A DNA stretch of 64,000 nucleotides. Origin: Streptomyces griseorubiginosus. GTDB lineage: Bacteria; Actinomycetota; Actinomycetes; Streptomycetales; Streptomycetaceae. The stretch spans positions 1-64,000 of the forward strand of contig NZ_WVUG01000013.1 of assembly GCF_017614965.1 (NCBI RefSeq). Reading direction: 5' to 3'. The translations under genes and the position numbers were made by a program. Shown piece after piece: positions 52,494-61,222 of the stretch. Each line of letters starts with the position of its first letter. The stretch's first letter is position 1. Below the pieces are notes generated by a model. That model worked only from the letters and a program-made list of their open reading frames with translations, was not told where the DNA came from and made no database searches.

Positions 52494-54683
52494 ATGCCTC
52501 AACGACGAGCACTCAAAACCGGGGTGCCCTGGATACAGCTGACGACGACGCGGGACGACTGGAGGAATGCCGACCCGAAGCTCCTGACCGGAATGCTGGT
52601 GCAACTGCACCTCATCCGTGCGTTCGAGGAGACGGTGCTGGAACTCGCGGGTGAGAACCTCGTGCACGGTCCCGCCCACTCAAGCATCGGCCAGGAGGGC
52701 GGCGCGGTCGGATCCATCATCGGGCTGCGCTCGAGCGACGGCGTCACCGGATCCCACCGCGGCCATCACCAGTTCCTCGCGAAGGCACTCGGGCATGTCG
52801 CCCCCGAGGGGCTGAGCCTCGACGAGCCCGTATCGGCCGCGGTGGGGCAAGTGCTCCGGCGCACGCTGGCGGAGATCCTGGGACTCGCGCAGGGCTATTC
52901 CGGCGGCCGCGGCGGCTCGATGCACCTGCAGTGGCTGGAGGCCGGTGCCCTGGGCACGAACGCGATCGTCGGCGGTGGCGTCCCGTTCGCCGCCGGCAAC
53001 GCCTGGGCACAGCGGCATGCGGGAACCGATGACGCGACGATCGCCTACTTCGGTGACGGCTCCGCTCAGATCGGCTCGGTGCTGGAGAGCCTCAACCTCG
53101 CCGCGGCGTGGCAACTGCCCGTCGCCTTCTTCATCGAGAACAACCTGTACGCCGTCTCCACGAACGTCGAGGAGATCGCGGCCGACCCCCGGCTCTCCGT
53201 GCGGGGCCAGGGATTCGGCATCCCTTCGTGGAAGGTCGACGGCATGGACCCGCTGGCGGTCCATCTCGCGACGCAGGAGGCGGTCGCCCGGATGCGGGCC
53301 GGTGACGGGCCCGCGGTGATCGAGGCCGATGTCTACCGCTTCTTTCACCAGAACGGCTCCTATCCTGGCAGCGCCTTCGGCTACCGGACCAAGCAGGAGG
53401 AGAGCGAGTGGCGTGAGCGTGACCCGCTCGTACGTGTCGCAACCGAGCTGAAGAGCCTGCGGCTGCTCGACGACGAGGGCGAGCGCGCGCTGCGCGAGGC
53501 CGCCCAGGCGGCGATGCGGGAAGCGGCACACGCTCTCGTCGAGGAGGATCCACAGGCTCCTGGCACCCGGCGGATCAAGCCGGACCTGTGGCCCGACCCC
53601 GGATTCGTGGACGTGGGCATCCGTGGTGACGCGAGCGAGCTGGACGCCCTGGAGGTGCTGGAACCTGCCTCCTACGGCGGCGAGTGGCGCGATTCGCGCT
53701 TCGTCGACGCGGTGGCCGCCGTGATGGACCGTCGCATGGAGCAGGATCCACGCGTCATCGTGCTCGGCGAGGATGTCCACCGCCTGGGCGGCGGCACCAA
53801 CGGCGCCACGAAGGGCCTGGTGAAGAAGTACGGTCCGCACCGCGTGATCGGCACCCCCATCAGTGAGAACGCCTTCACGGGTCTGGGCGGCGGCATCGCT
53901 CTCGACGGCCGCTTCCGGCCGGTCGTCGAGTTCATGTATCCCGACTTCCTGTGGGTCGCCGCCGACCAGGTGTTCAACCAGATCGGCAAGGCCCGCCACA
54001 TGTTCGGCGGAACCAACCCGATGCCGTTCGTGCTGCGGACGAAGGTGGCGATGGGCTCGGGCTACGGCTCGCAGCACCTGATGGACCCCGCCGGCGTCTT
54101 CGCCACGGCGCCCGGCTGGCGGATCGTCGCCCCGTCCAACGCGGCGGACTACGTCGGGCTCATGAACGCGGCGCTCGCCCTGGAGGACCCGGTGCTCGTC
54201 ATTGAGCACATCGACCTGTACGGCCTGGCCGACCGCGTACCCGAAGGCGACCTCGACTACGTCATCCCGCCCGGCACCGCCGTGGTGCGGCGCCAGGGCA
54301 GCGACGTGACGGTGCTGGCGTACCTGTCGATGGTGCAGCGCTGTATGGAGGCGATCGAGCAGTCCGGCGTCGATGCCGAACTCGTCGATCTGCGCTGGCT
54401 CGACCAGGCCTCGATCGACTGGGACACCATCGGCGCGAGCATCCGCAAGACCAACGCCGTGCTGATCGTCGAACAGGGTGCTCGTGGCACCTCCTACGGC
54501 GGCTGGCTCGCGGACGAGATCCAGCGGCGCTACTTCGACTGGCTGGACCACCCGGTCGCCCGGGTGACCGGGGGCGAGGCGAGTCCGAGCATCTCGAAGG
54601 TGCTGGAGCGGGCCGCCATCGCCGGTACCGAGGAGGTCGTCTCCGGGCTGCTCGCGGTCCGCGCCGCGTTGGGAGGCCAGTGA
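52494..54683 (+). CDS. 2-oxoacid dehydrogenase E1, fused alpha and beta subunits
   Basis: A 729-residue fusion. The E1-alpha part (1-370) has AHSSIGQEGGAVG, GSMHLQW and the thiamine-diphosphate motif GDGSAQIG…ENN. The E1-beta part (about 390-729) has VLGEDVHRLGGG, ISENAFTGLGGGIALDG and ALEDPVLVIEH. It would decarboxylate a 2-oxoacid and pass the acyl group to the E2 encoded next, whose ATG overlaps this stop. Alpha and beta are usually separate genes in branched-chain and acetoin-type complexes of actinomycetes. The sequence fits the acetoin/pyruvate/branched-chain group; the true substrate is probably an oxoacid of this pathway. Confidence 0.88.
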   Translation: MPQRRALKTGVPWIQLTTTRDDWRNADPKLLTGMLVQLHLIRAFEETVLELAGENLVHGPAHSSIGQEGGAVGSIIGLRSSDGVTGSHRGHHQFLAKALGHVAPEGLSLDEPVSAAVGQVLRRTLAEILGLAQGYSGGRGGSMHLQWLEAGALGTNAIVGGGVPFAAGNAWAQRHAGTDDATIAYFGDGSAQIGSVLESLNLAAAWQLPVAFFIENNLYAVSTNVEEIAADPRLSVRGQGFGIPSWKVDGMDPLAVHLATQEAVARMRAGDGPAVIEADVYRFFHQNGSYPGSAFGYRTKQEESEWRERDPLVRVATELKSLRLLDDEGERALREAAQAAMREAAHALVEEDPQAPGTRRIKPDLWPDPGFVDVGIRGDASELDALEVLEPASYGGEWRDSRFVDAVAAVMDRRMEQDPRVIVLGEDVHRLGGGTNGATKGLVKKYGPHRVIGTPISENAFTGLGGGIALDGRFRPVVEFMYPDFLWVAADQVFNQIGKARHMFGGTNPMPFVLRTKVAMGSGYGSQHLMDPAGVFATAPGWRIVAPSNAADYVGLMNAALALEDPVLVIEHIDLYGLADRVPEGDLDYVIPPGTAVVRRQGSDVTVLAYLSMVQRCMEAIEQSGVDAELVDLRWLDQASIDWDTIGASIRKTNAVLIVEQGARGTSYGGWLADEIQRRYFDWLDHPVARVTGGEASPSISKVLERAAIAGTEEVVSGLLAVRAALGGQ

Positions 54684-55942
54684 TGGCTCACGTCGTACGG
54701 ATGCCGTCGGTGGTGGCCAACGCGACCGAGGCGATCGTCGCGCAGTGGCTCGTCTCGGTCGGCGCACATGTCTCGCTCGGCGATCCGATCGCGGAGATCG
54801 AGACCGAGAAGGCACTGGTCGAGTACGCGGCCGAGGTGGAGGGAACCGTCGGCCGGCTGCTCGCCGAGCCCGGCGCGACCGTGGCGGTCGGCACACCGAT
54901 CGCCGTCGTACTGGAAGAAGGCGAGGACGCCGCGTCCGTCACATTCGACGAACCGGATCCCACCCCGTCGCGCCCCGAGCCTGCTCCCGCCCCGCAGACC
55001 GCTGCCAGCGCCACACTGACCACGACTGAACTCGCCGCCCCCGTGACGCCACCTGGCGCCAACGGCACGCAGCCCGGTGGCCGGCTGTTCACGACACCCC
55101 TCGTGCGCAGGCTCGCCACGGAACGCGGCATCGATCTCACACTCGTGCGGGGCACCGGACCTCACGGACGCATCGTCCGTCGCGACCTCGACGCCTACAC
55201 CCCGACCGTCGAATCCGCTCCACCACCGCCCGCCTCCGGCCAGGTCGCGCCTGCCGCCACAGGGCACACCGATGTCCCGCTGAGCGGCATGCGCAGGGCG
55301 ATCGCACGGAGGCTTACCGAGAGCAAGACGACGGTCCCGCACTTCTACGTCACGGCCCACGCCCGCGTCGACCAACTGCTGGCGCTGCGTCAGGAGGCCA
55401 ACGTGCTCGCCTCGCGGAAGATCTCGGTCAACGACATCGTCGTGAAGGCAGTGGGCGCGGCGCTCGTCGAGGTGCCGGCCGCCAACGCGGTCTGGAACGG
55501 TGACGCCATCCGGCGCTTCGACGGCGTCGACGTGGCGGTCGCGGTCGCGGTGCCGGACGGCCTGCTCACGCCCGTAGTGCGCGGCGTTCACACGCTCACG
55601 GTCACGGAACTGAGCGCGCGTCTGGCCGATCTGGCGGAACGTGCCCGGGCAGGTCGGCTGCAGCAGCACGAGTTGGAGGGCGGGAGTTTCTCGGTGTCGA
55701 ATCTCGGGATGTACGGAGTGGACGAGTTCTCCGCGATCCTCAACCCGCCGCAGGCCGGTATCCTCGCTGTCGCCGCGGCGAAGCGGCAGCCGGTGGTGGG
55801 GGAGGACGGCGAGCTGGGCGTCGGCTCGGTGATGACCGTGACGCTGTCGGCCGACCACCGCGTCATCGACGGCGCCGTGGCAGCCGAGTGGATGGCAGCG
55901 CTCGTACGGCGGCTGGAGAACCCGCTCTCGATCCTGCTCTGA
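54683..55942 (+). CDS. Dihydrolipoamide acyltransferase E2
   Basis: A 419-residue E2 with one lipoyl domain (lipoylated Lys43 in EIETEKALVEY), a Pro/Ala-rich linker, a peripheral-subunit-binding domain (LVRRLATERGIDLTLVRGTG) and a catalytic domain ending with the HxxxDG motif in SADHRVIDGAV. It transfers the acyl group from E1 to CoA. It overlaps the E1 stop by one base (ATGA). No E3 (dihydrolipoamide dehydrogenase) follows, so a housekeeping E3 must serve. Confidence 0.92.
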   Translation: MAHVVRMPSVVANATEAIVAQWLVSVGAHVSLGDPIAEIETEKALVEYAAEVEGTVGRLLAEPGATVAVGTPIAVVLEEGEDAASVTFDEPDPTPSRPEPAPAPQTAASATLTTTELAAPVTPPGANGTQPGGRLFTTPLVRRLATERGIDLTLVRGTGPHGRIVRRDLDAYTPTVESAPPPPASGQVAPAATGHTDVPLSGMRRAIARRLTESKTTVPHFYVTAHARVDQLLALRQEANVLASRKISVNDIVVKAVGAALVEVPAANAVWNGDAIRRFDGVDVAVAVAVPDGLLTPVVRGVHTLTVTELSARLADLAERARAGRLQQHELEGGSFSVSNLGMYGVDEFSAILNPPQAGILAVAAAKRQPVVGEDGELGVGSVMTVTLSADHRVIDGAVAAEWMAALVRRLENPLSILL

Positions 55943-55980
55943 ACGGACTGAGGCCTCAGGGGACGCAGTGCACTCCGCAT

Positions 55981-56013
55981 GGCGGGGCAGCCGGATGCAC
56001 CGGCTGCCCCGCC
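55981..56013. terminator. Terminator between E2 and ALDH genes (first hairpin)
   Basis: A perfect 14-bp stem (55981-55994 with 56000-56013) and 5-nt loop, 38 bp after the E2 stop. Confidence 0.8.
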
Positions 56014-56053
56014 GACGTCGTTCACCGGGAAACCCCGTCGGATGTATGAGGAA

Positions 56054-56081
56054 GGGCACGTCCGCCGTCGCGGACGTGCCC
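56054..56081. terminator. Second hairpin between convergent E2 and ALDH genes
   Basis: A perfect 11-bp stem (56054-56064 with 56071-56081), with TTT nearby on the plus strand. Probably serves the ALDH operon from the other side. Confidence 0.65.
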
Positions 56082-56105
56082 GAGTGCTTTCCCCCGACGA
56101 CGCGG

Positions 56106-57482
56106 TCAGGCCTTCCAGACCGTCTTGAGGTTGGTGAACTCCCTGATGCCCACGGCCGCGAGTTCGCGTCCGAAGCCCGATGCCTTGATGCCTCCGAAAG
56201 GCAGCTCGGGGTAGGAGACGGTCATGCCGTTGACGAAGACGGCGCCGGCGTCGAGGTGCTGAACGAAGTACGACTCCTCTTCGGGATCGTTCGTCCACAC
56301 GGACGAACTCAGTCCGAACGTCGTCTGGTTGGCGATCCGGATGGCGTCGTCGGCGTCCTCAGCCCGGTAGAGCGAGGCGACGGGTCCGAAGGCCTCCTCA
56401 TACACGATCCGCATGTCATCGGTGAGGTCGGCGAGGACCGTCGGTGCGAAGAAGTAGCCAGGGCCGTTGAGCGCGTGCCCACCGGCCAGCACGGACGCGC
56501 CGTTGGACACGGCGTCGTCGACCAGCTCCGTCAGCTCGTCCCGGCCGCCCGCGGTCGCCACCGGACCCACGTCGACGGATTCGTCGAACGGGTCGCCGAC
56601 CTTCAGGGCGGCCATCTTCTCGGCGAAGAGCCGCGCGAACTCGTCATAGACATCGCGGTGGGCGATGAAGCGCTTCCCGGCGATGCAGGACTGCCCGTTG
56701 TTGCTGATGCGGGCCTTCACGGCCGTGGCGGCGGCTGCTTCGAGATCGGCACTGGGCAGGACGATGAACGGGTCGGAGCCGCCGAGTTCGAGCACGGACT
56801 TCTTCACCTCGGCCGCAGCGGCGGACGCCACCGCCCGGCCGGCCGGCTCGGACCCGGTCAGGGTGACGGCCTTAATGCGAGGATCCTTGATGACTTCACC
56901 GACCACCGACGTGCCGACCAGCAGCGTGTGGAAGGCACCCTGCGGGAAGCCCCCGCGTTCGAAGAGAGTGTCGAGATACAGCGCCGACTGGGGCACGTTC
57001 GAGGCGTGCTTGAGGATTCCTGTGTTGCCGGCCATGAGCGCGGGCGCGGCGAAGCGGATGACCTGCCACAGCGGGTAGTTCCACGGCATCACCGCGAGTA
57101 CGACACCGAGCGGTTCGTAGCGGGCGTAGGCCCGGGACGCGCCGACCTGGGACGGGTCCTCCAGCGGCTCGTCGGCAAGGAACCTCTCGGCGTTGTCAGC
57201 GTAGAACCGCATGCCCTTCGCTGATTTCAGGACCTCGGCGCGGGCCTGCGCGATCGGCTTGCCCATCTCCGTGACGAGGATCTTCGCGAGTTCCTCGACT
57301 TCGCTCTCCAGCAGGTCCGCCGATGCGCGCATCCAGCTCGCGCGCTGCTCGTACGTGGTCTTTCCGAGCACCTCGAACGCGGCCTGGGCGGCGGCGAGCT
57401 TGCGCTCCACATCGGCCGGTTCCTCGGGCACGAACTCCTTGACTGTCTCGCCTGTCGCGGGGTTGACGGTGGCTATCGCCAT
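56106..57482 (-). CDS. NAD(P)-dependent aldehyde dehydrogenase (succinate-semialdehyde dehydrogenase type)
   Basis: A 458-residue ALDH: cofactor loop VMPWNYPLWQV, Glu in VLELGGSDPFIVL, catalytic Cys in NNGQSCIAGKRF, and the C-terminal PFGGIKASGFGREL. It resembles the GabD/SSADH-like group. The ATG at 57482 is where family homology begins (AIATVNPATGE). It is last in the VOC-GntR-ALDH operon and likely oxidises a semialdehyde or formaldehyde-derived aldehyde from the pathway. Confidence 0.93.
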   Translation of the reverse strand: MAIATVNPATGETVKEFVPEEPADVERKLAAAQAAFEVLGKTTYEQRASWMRASADLLESEVEELAKILVTEMGKPIAQARAEVLKSAKGMRFYADNAERFLADEPLEDPSQVGASRAYARYEPLGVVLAVMPWNYPLWQVIRFAAPALMAGNTGILKHASNVPQSALYLDTLFERGGFPQGAFHTLLVGTSVVGEVIKDPRIKAVTLTGSEPAGRAVASAAAAEVKKSVLELGGSDPFIVLPSADLEAAAATAVKARISNNGQSCIAGKRFIAHRDVYDEFARLFAEKMAALKVGDPFDESVDVGPVATAGGRDELTELVDDAVSNGASVLAGGHALNGPGYFFAPTVLADLTDDMRIVYEEAFGPVASLYRAEDADDAIRIANQTTFGLSSSVWTNDPEEESYFVQHLDAGAVFVNGMTVSYPELPFGGIKASGFGRELAAVGIREFTNLKTVWKA

Positions 57483-57529
57483 GGGGCAGCTCTCTTTCAG
57501 GATCAGGAAGGCACATCGAAATCCGGGGG

Positions 57530-58207
57530 TCACACCAGGTCGAAGACCTCGGGGTGCCTGGCAAGCTCCAGACGCGTGCGCCGGATGTGTCCGGCCAGCA
57601 CGCGCTCGGCGCCTTCGGCGTCTCGCCGGTGCAGGGCCGCGACGATGAGATGGTGCTCGTAATGGACGCTGTGATCGCCCTCGGCCCGGAACATGCGGGT
57701 GTAGACGCGACGGTAGGGCTGGGTGCGGTTCCACAGCCGCACCGTCATTTCCTGCAGCATGGTCGTCTCGGCGACCGCGTAGCTCGCCAGGTGGAACTCC
57801 CGGTCGAGTTGCAGGAACCGTTCGACGTCGTCGGTGTGCTCCATCGCCGAGGCCAGGAGCCCGAGTTCGTCGATCTGCTCCTCCTGGAGCAGCGGCACGT
57901 TCAGACTCAGCAGGAACGGTTCGAGACGTTCACGTACCTGGTAGAGCTCCTCGCACTCGGCAGGGTTCAGTTTCGCCACCCAGGCGCCGGTGTTGGCCAC
58001 GAGCGTGACAAGACCTTCGGCTTCGAGCATGCGCAGCGCGTCACGCACGGGCAGCCGGCTGGCACCGTAGGCCTCGGCCAGGTCCTCCTGACGGATGCGG
58101 CTGCCCGGCGAGTAGCGACCGGCGAGGATGGCGTCACGGAGTTCAGCGGCGATGCGCGCGCCCGAGGCACCGTGGGTGCGCTCGGAGACTGTGGTCGGTT
58201 CAGTCAC
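57530..58207 (-). CDS. GntR/FadR-family (FCD) regulator, VanR-like by context
   Basis: A 225-residue regulator. The N-terminal winged helix (IRQEDLAEAYGASRLPVRDA, then LRMLEAEGLV) is followed by an all-helical FCD domain with metal-site residues in DREFHLASY and HYEHHLIVAAL. GTG start, 5 bp after the VOC stop. Two sites close to the VanR consensus ATTGGATCCAAT lie upstream of the operon, and LigM-type demethylase genes are near. A VanR-like role responding to an aromatic or other acid is therefore plausible, though the protein could also be a general FCD regulator. Confidence 0.87.
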   Translation of the reverse strand: MTEPTTVSERTHGASGARIAAELRDAILAGRYSPGSRIRQEDLAEAYGASRLPVRDALRMLEAEGLVTLVANTGAWVAKLNPAECEELYQVRERLEPFLLSLNVPLLQEEQIDELGLLASAMEHTDDVERFLQLDREFHLASYAVAETTMLQEMTVRLWNRTQPYRRVYTRMFRAEGDHSVHYEHHLIVAALHRRDAEGAERVLAGHIRRTRLELARHPEVFDLV

Positions 58208-58212
58208 AGGAT

Positions 58213-58743
58213 TCAGTCCTCAGGATGCGCAGGATTCCACAGCTTCACGACCGCGTCCTGCTCATAGGCCTTGCCAAAGGGATAGCTCACGAGTTCGAAC
58301 TGCATACCCCAGGGGCTGCGGAAGTACAGCCACCTCTGGCCGATCGCGGCCTGAGCGCTGGAGACGGGCACACCCATCACTTCGACGCCCGCGTCGCGCA
58401 GATAGTCGGCGGCCACGTCGATGTCGTCGACGTACAGCGCCAGGTGGTGACCACCTATGTCACTGTTCCGCGGTTGGGAGGCCTGTCCGTCGGCGGCCTT
58501 GTATGCGAAGAGTTCGAGGTTGAGTCCGGTGCCCAGGCGGTAGAGACGGACCTCCTCGATGACGGTGCGCGGGTGGACGCCGAGCTGAACAGTCATCCAG
58601 TCATCGTCGTCGGAGCGTTTGGGCCCGAGGGTGTAAACGTGCCGGGCCCCGAGGATGTCCACGAAAAAACGTTCGGCCTCATCCAGGTCGGGCACGGTCA
58701 CGCCGAGGTGATCTCCTCCGAGTAGTCCGGGCAGTGGCGGCAT
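58213..58743 (-). CDS. VOC-superfamily protein, extradiol-dioxygenase-like
   Basis: A 176-residue VOC protein with a metal triad readable as His in GGDHLGVTVPD, His in GGHHLALYVDD and Glu in GMQFELVSYP. The start at 58743 is set by GAGGAGG 8 bp upstream. It heads the VOC-GntR-ALDH operon, just downstream of two VanR-like operators. Single-domain VOC proteins of this size include glyoxalases and small extradiol dioxygenases; the ring-type substrate is a guess from context. Confidence 0.82.
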   Translation of the reverse strand: MPPLPGLLGGDHLGVTVPDLDEAERFFVDILGARHVYTLGPKRSDDDDWMTVQLGVHPRTVIEEVRLYRLGTGLNLELFAYKAADGQASQPRNSDIGGHHLALYVDDIDVAADYLRDAGVEVMGVPVSSAQAAIGQRWLYFRSPWGMQFELVSYPFGKAYEQDAVVKLWNPAHPED

Positions 58744-58767
58744 CTCTATGACCTCCTCATTCCCTAC

Positions 58768-58779
58768 ATTGGATACAGT
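58768..58779. promoter_or_regulatory. VanR-like (GntR) operator 1
   Basis: ATTGGATACAGT, 25 bp upstream of the VOC ATG. It differs from the VanR operator consensus ATTGGATCCAAT at two of twelve positions. Confidence 0.6.
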
Positions 58780-58831
58780 GAAGCACACCCGACCGGCAAA
58801 AGGAGGAGTCTTCGGCGTTCAGAAGAGTTGT

Positions 58832-58843
58832 ATTGGATGCAAT
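58832..58843. promoter_or_regulatory. VanR-like (GntR) operator 2
   Basis: ATTGGATGCAAT, a palindrome with ATTG/CAAT arms, differs from ATTGGATCCAAT at one position. It lies in the region between the VOC operon and the divergent AraC gene, so it could affect both. Confidence 0.65.
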
Positions 58844-58969
58844 CAAGCATTAACGTCGTCCAAGGACAACGGTGAACCGCTAACTGCCCGCCGTATGCTT
58901 CACGTGGACAGGCCCCGGTGAACCCCTCCCCGAGATCCTCGGCTGGAGTGCCATCAGGAGGTGCGCTCA

Positions 58970-59995
58970 ATGAAGATCCACCATCCCTCCCCCTGCCGGA
59001 CGGTCAACCCGAATGCGCTCAAGCCGTTCGAACCGTCGGCCGCCGGAGCACTCCACGAAGACCGGGAAGGCGCCGAGGACCCGTTCGCACGTCGCATGGC
59101 TGAGATGCCGACGACCGTTCAGGACGTGAGCATCCCGGCGGCCCTGCGCTCCGTCGAACTGACGCACATGGCGTTGGGAGTGATCAGGTTCGACGCTGAG
59201 ACACACCTCGTGTCGGGGCCCGTACGCGGCTACCACATAGCCGTCCCCATCCGAGGGGAGATCGTCTGCCGCTACGGCGGCGACGAGGTGACCGTCAAGC
59301 CGGGCTTTGCGGCGGTGGCCGCTCCGGACCTGCCGTCACTCGTCGCCAGCTGGAGCGGCGACGCGGAGATCCTGGGTATCAAGATCCGGCCGGACGTGGT
59401 CGAGGACGAGCTCAGTGCCATGATCGGGCGCACTGTCAGATCGGTGGTCCGGCTCTCCGGGGGCTTCGACCTCACCGAACCCGGCGGTCGCAGCTGGATG
59501 TCCGTGCTTGAGCTTTTGCTGGCCGACCTCGCCGACCCGAACGGTCTCGCACGGGTCTACAAGTCGCATCGCGAACAGCTCGAACGTCTCCTGGTCACCA
59601 GCCTGCTGCGGGCACAGCGGCACGACTTCTCCGCGGATGTCCGGGCCGAGGCGGCGCCGAGGCGATGGCGCGCGGTGAAGCGAGTCCTCGACGCGATCGA
59701 GGAGTACCCAGAACGACCGTGGTCGCTGAACGAATTCGCCGAGCTGGCGGGGGTCAGCGGGCGACGGCTGCAGCAAGGCTTCCACGCCCAGATCGGTGTG
59801 CCGCCGATGAGGTATCTCCAGCGTGTGCGGCTGGAGCGGGTGCATCGTGATCTCCTCGACGGTGCCGGACAGGTCAGTGAGCTCTCCCTGCGCTGGGGCT
59901 TCACCCATTCGGGCCGATTCGCTGGCGCCTACCGGGCGCGCTACGGGGAAGCGCCGTCCGAGACGCTCAGGCGCGGGCAGTCGGTCCTTTCCTGA
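58970..59995 (+). CDS. AraC-family regulator (AraC-binding-like N-terminal domain)
   Basis: A 341-residue regulator with an N-terminal cupin-like sensor (FDAETHLVSGPVRGYHIAVP, then CRYGGDEVTVKPGFAAV) and a C-terminal double HTH: WSLNEFAELAGVSGRRLQQG and SELSLRWGFTHSGRFAGAYR. The ATG at 58970, 9 bp after AGGAG, is preferred to the GTG at 58961. It belongs to the group often controlling aromatic or alkylbenzene catabolism in actinomycetes. It is divergent from the VOC-GntR-ALDH operon and may co-regulate it. Confidence 0.88.
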   Translation: MKIHHPSPCRTVNPNALKPFEPSAAGALHEDREGAEDPFARRMAEMPTTVQDVSIPAALRSVELTHMALGVIRFDAETHLVSGPVRGYHIAVPIRGEIVCRYGGDEVTVKPGFAAVAAPDLPSLVASWSGDAEILGIKIRPDVVEDELSAMIGRTVRSVVRLSGGFDLTEPGGRSWMSVLELLLADLADPNGLARVYKSHREQLERLLVTSLLRAQRHDFSADVRAEAAPRRWRAVKRVLDAIEEYPERPWSLNEFAELAGVSGRRLQQGFHAQIGVPPMRYLQRVRLERVHRDLLDGAGQVSELSLRWGFTHSGRFAGAYRARYGEAPSETLRRGQSVLS

Positions 59996-60083
59996 CGCAT
60001 CGCGCGGTGGCGCACAGTCGGTGGGAGCCGCACCTCTTCGGTTTCTTTCGCCGATACCACGAGCGGCAATGGCCCCGCAGCGG

Positions 60084-60116
60084 ACCGGCCGGGAAGGCGG
60101 TGCCTTCCCGGCCGGT
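60084..60116. terminator. Bidirectional terminator between AraC and quinone-oxidoreductase genes
   Basis: A perfect 15-bp GC stem (60084-60098 with 60102-60116) and 3-nt loop between convergent genes. Nothing else is recognised in 59996-60173. Confidence 0.8.
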
Positions 60117-60173
60117 GGTGCGAACGCCGGTGCCGCTGGGCTCTGCGCCGATGGGACACTGCGATCCCGGATG

Positions 60174-61079
60174 TCAGGGGTGAAGGACCAACTTGCCGTG
60201 CGGGTGACCGGCTTCGCTGAGCGCCTGGGCCGCGGCGGCGTCGGCGAGCGGGAGGCTGCGGTCGATACGGACGCGCAACCGGCCCTCGGAGGCGAGGCGG
60301 GCGTACTCGGCAAGCGCCGGCCCGAACCGACGGTCGTTGCCGTCGGCGAAAGTGACCCCCACCTCGTCGGCCCGCAAGTCGGCGATGGTGACGATGCGGT
60401 CGGTGGTGCCGCGCAGCTGGATGGAGGCCTCCAGGACGTCGTACCCGGTCACGTCGTACACGGCGTCGACACCCTGCGGGGCGGCGGCACGGACCCGGTC
60501 GACAAGTCCGTCGCCGTAAAGGATCGGGGCGGCGCCGAGGGAACGCAGGAAGCCGTGGTTGGCCTCCGACGCGGTACCGATGACGATGGCGCCGCGGGCA
60601 ACCGCGAGCTGCACACCGATGGAGCCCACGGCACTCGCGGCGCCATGGACCAGCAACGTCTCGCCCTTGGCCACCTTCAGTAGGTCCAGCACGCGCTCGG
60701 AGGTCTCGGCGGCGGCGGGTAGCCCGGCGGCCGTTTCCCAGTCGAGGCCGGCCGGCTTAAGGGAGACGTCTGTGGCAAGGGCGTATTGGGCGTAGGAGCC
60801 GGTGACCGTGAGGCCCAGCACCTCGTCCCCCACCGCGATGCCGGTGACGCCCTCGCCGACCTCGTCGACGATGCCGGCGGCCTCCGCTCCCGGCGTGAAC
60901 GGGAAGGTCGCAGGTATCAGGTGCTGCATCCAGCCTCGGCGGGTCTTGTAGTCGATGGGGTTGACGCCGATGGTCACGACCTTGATCCGGACCTGTCCGG
61001 GACCGGCGTGCGGCTCCTCCACCTCCGCGAGGCGCAGCACCTCGGGGCCGCCGAACTCCTCGTACACGATCGCCTTCAT
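60174..61079 (-). CDS. NADP-dependent zinc-less quinone oxidoreductase-like MDR protein
   Basis: A 301-residue medium-chain reductase without zinc-binding cysteines, of the QOR group: MKAIVYEEFGGPEVLRL, PGAEAAGIVDEVGEGV, and the nucleotide loop LLVHGAASAVGSIGVQLA, ending HPHGKLVLHP. It reduces quinones or enones with NADPH in the cytoplasm. It is divergent from the LuxR-type gene across 143 bp, so the latter may regulate it. Typically a stress or detoxification gene; no link to the preceding cluster is evident apart from proximity. Confidence 0.9.
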   Translation of the reverse strand: MKAIVYEEFGGPEVLRLAEVEEPHAGPGQVRIKVVTIGVNPIDYKTRRGWMQHLIPATFPFTPGAEAAGIVDEVGEGVTGIAVGDEVLGLTVTGSYAQYALATDVSLKPAGLDWETAAGLPAAAETSERVLDLLKVAKGETLLVHGAASAVGSIGVQLAVARGAIVIGTASEANHGFLRSLGAAPILYGDGLVDRVRAAAPQGVDAVYDVTGYDVLEASIQLRGTTDRIVTIADLRADEVGVTFADGNDRRFGPALAEYARLASEGRLRVRIDRSLPLADAAAAQALSEAGHPHGKLVLHP

Positions 61080-61222
61080 GTGCAACACGTCCCGTCGTAA
61101 ATGCACGCCGCCGTGGAGCGGCTCATGGACAACGTCTCCACCCTCGGCATCGGCGACTCCGCACCCGCTGTCCTTTCGGACGGTTCTCACTGGCCGAAAG
61201 GACAGCGAGAGCGCGAGATGGC

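Noticed and set aside
52680..54896. 738-codon minus-strand open frame opposite the E1 gene
   Set aside because: It is an antisense shadow of a clearly recognisable E1 alpha-beta gene; its translation is Arg/Gly/His-rich without any domain. Long antisense frames are expected at this GC content. The same applies to frames at 1742-3070 (+), 3528-5027 (-), 15980-17581 (+), 18720-20150 (-), 24601-26454 (-) and 40182-41972 (+).
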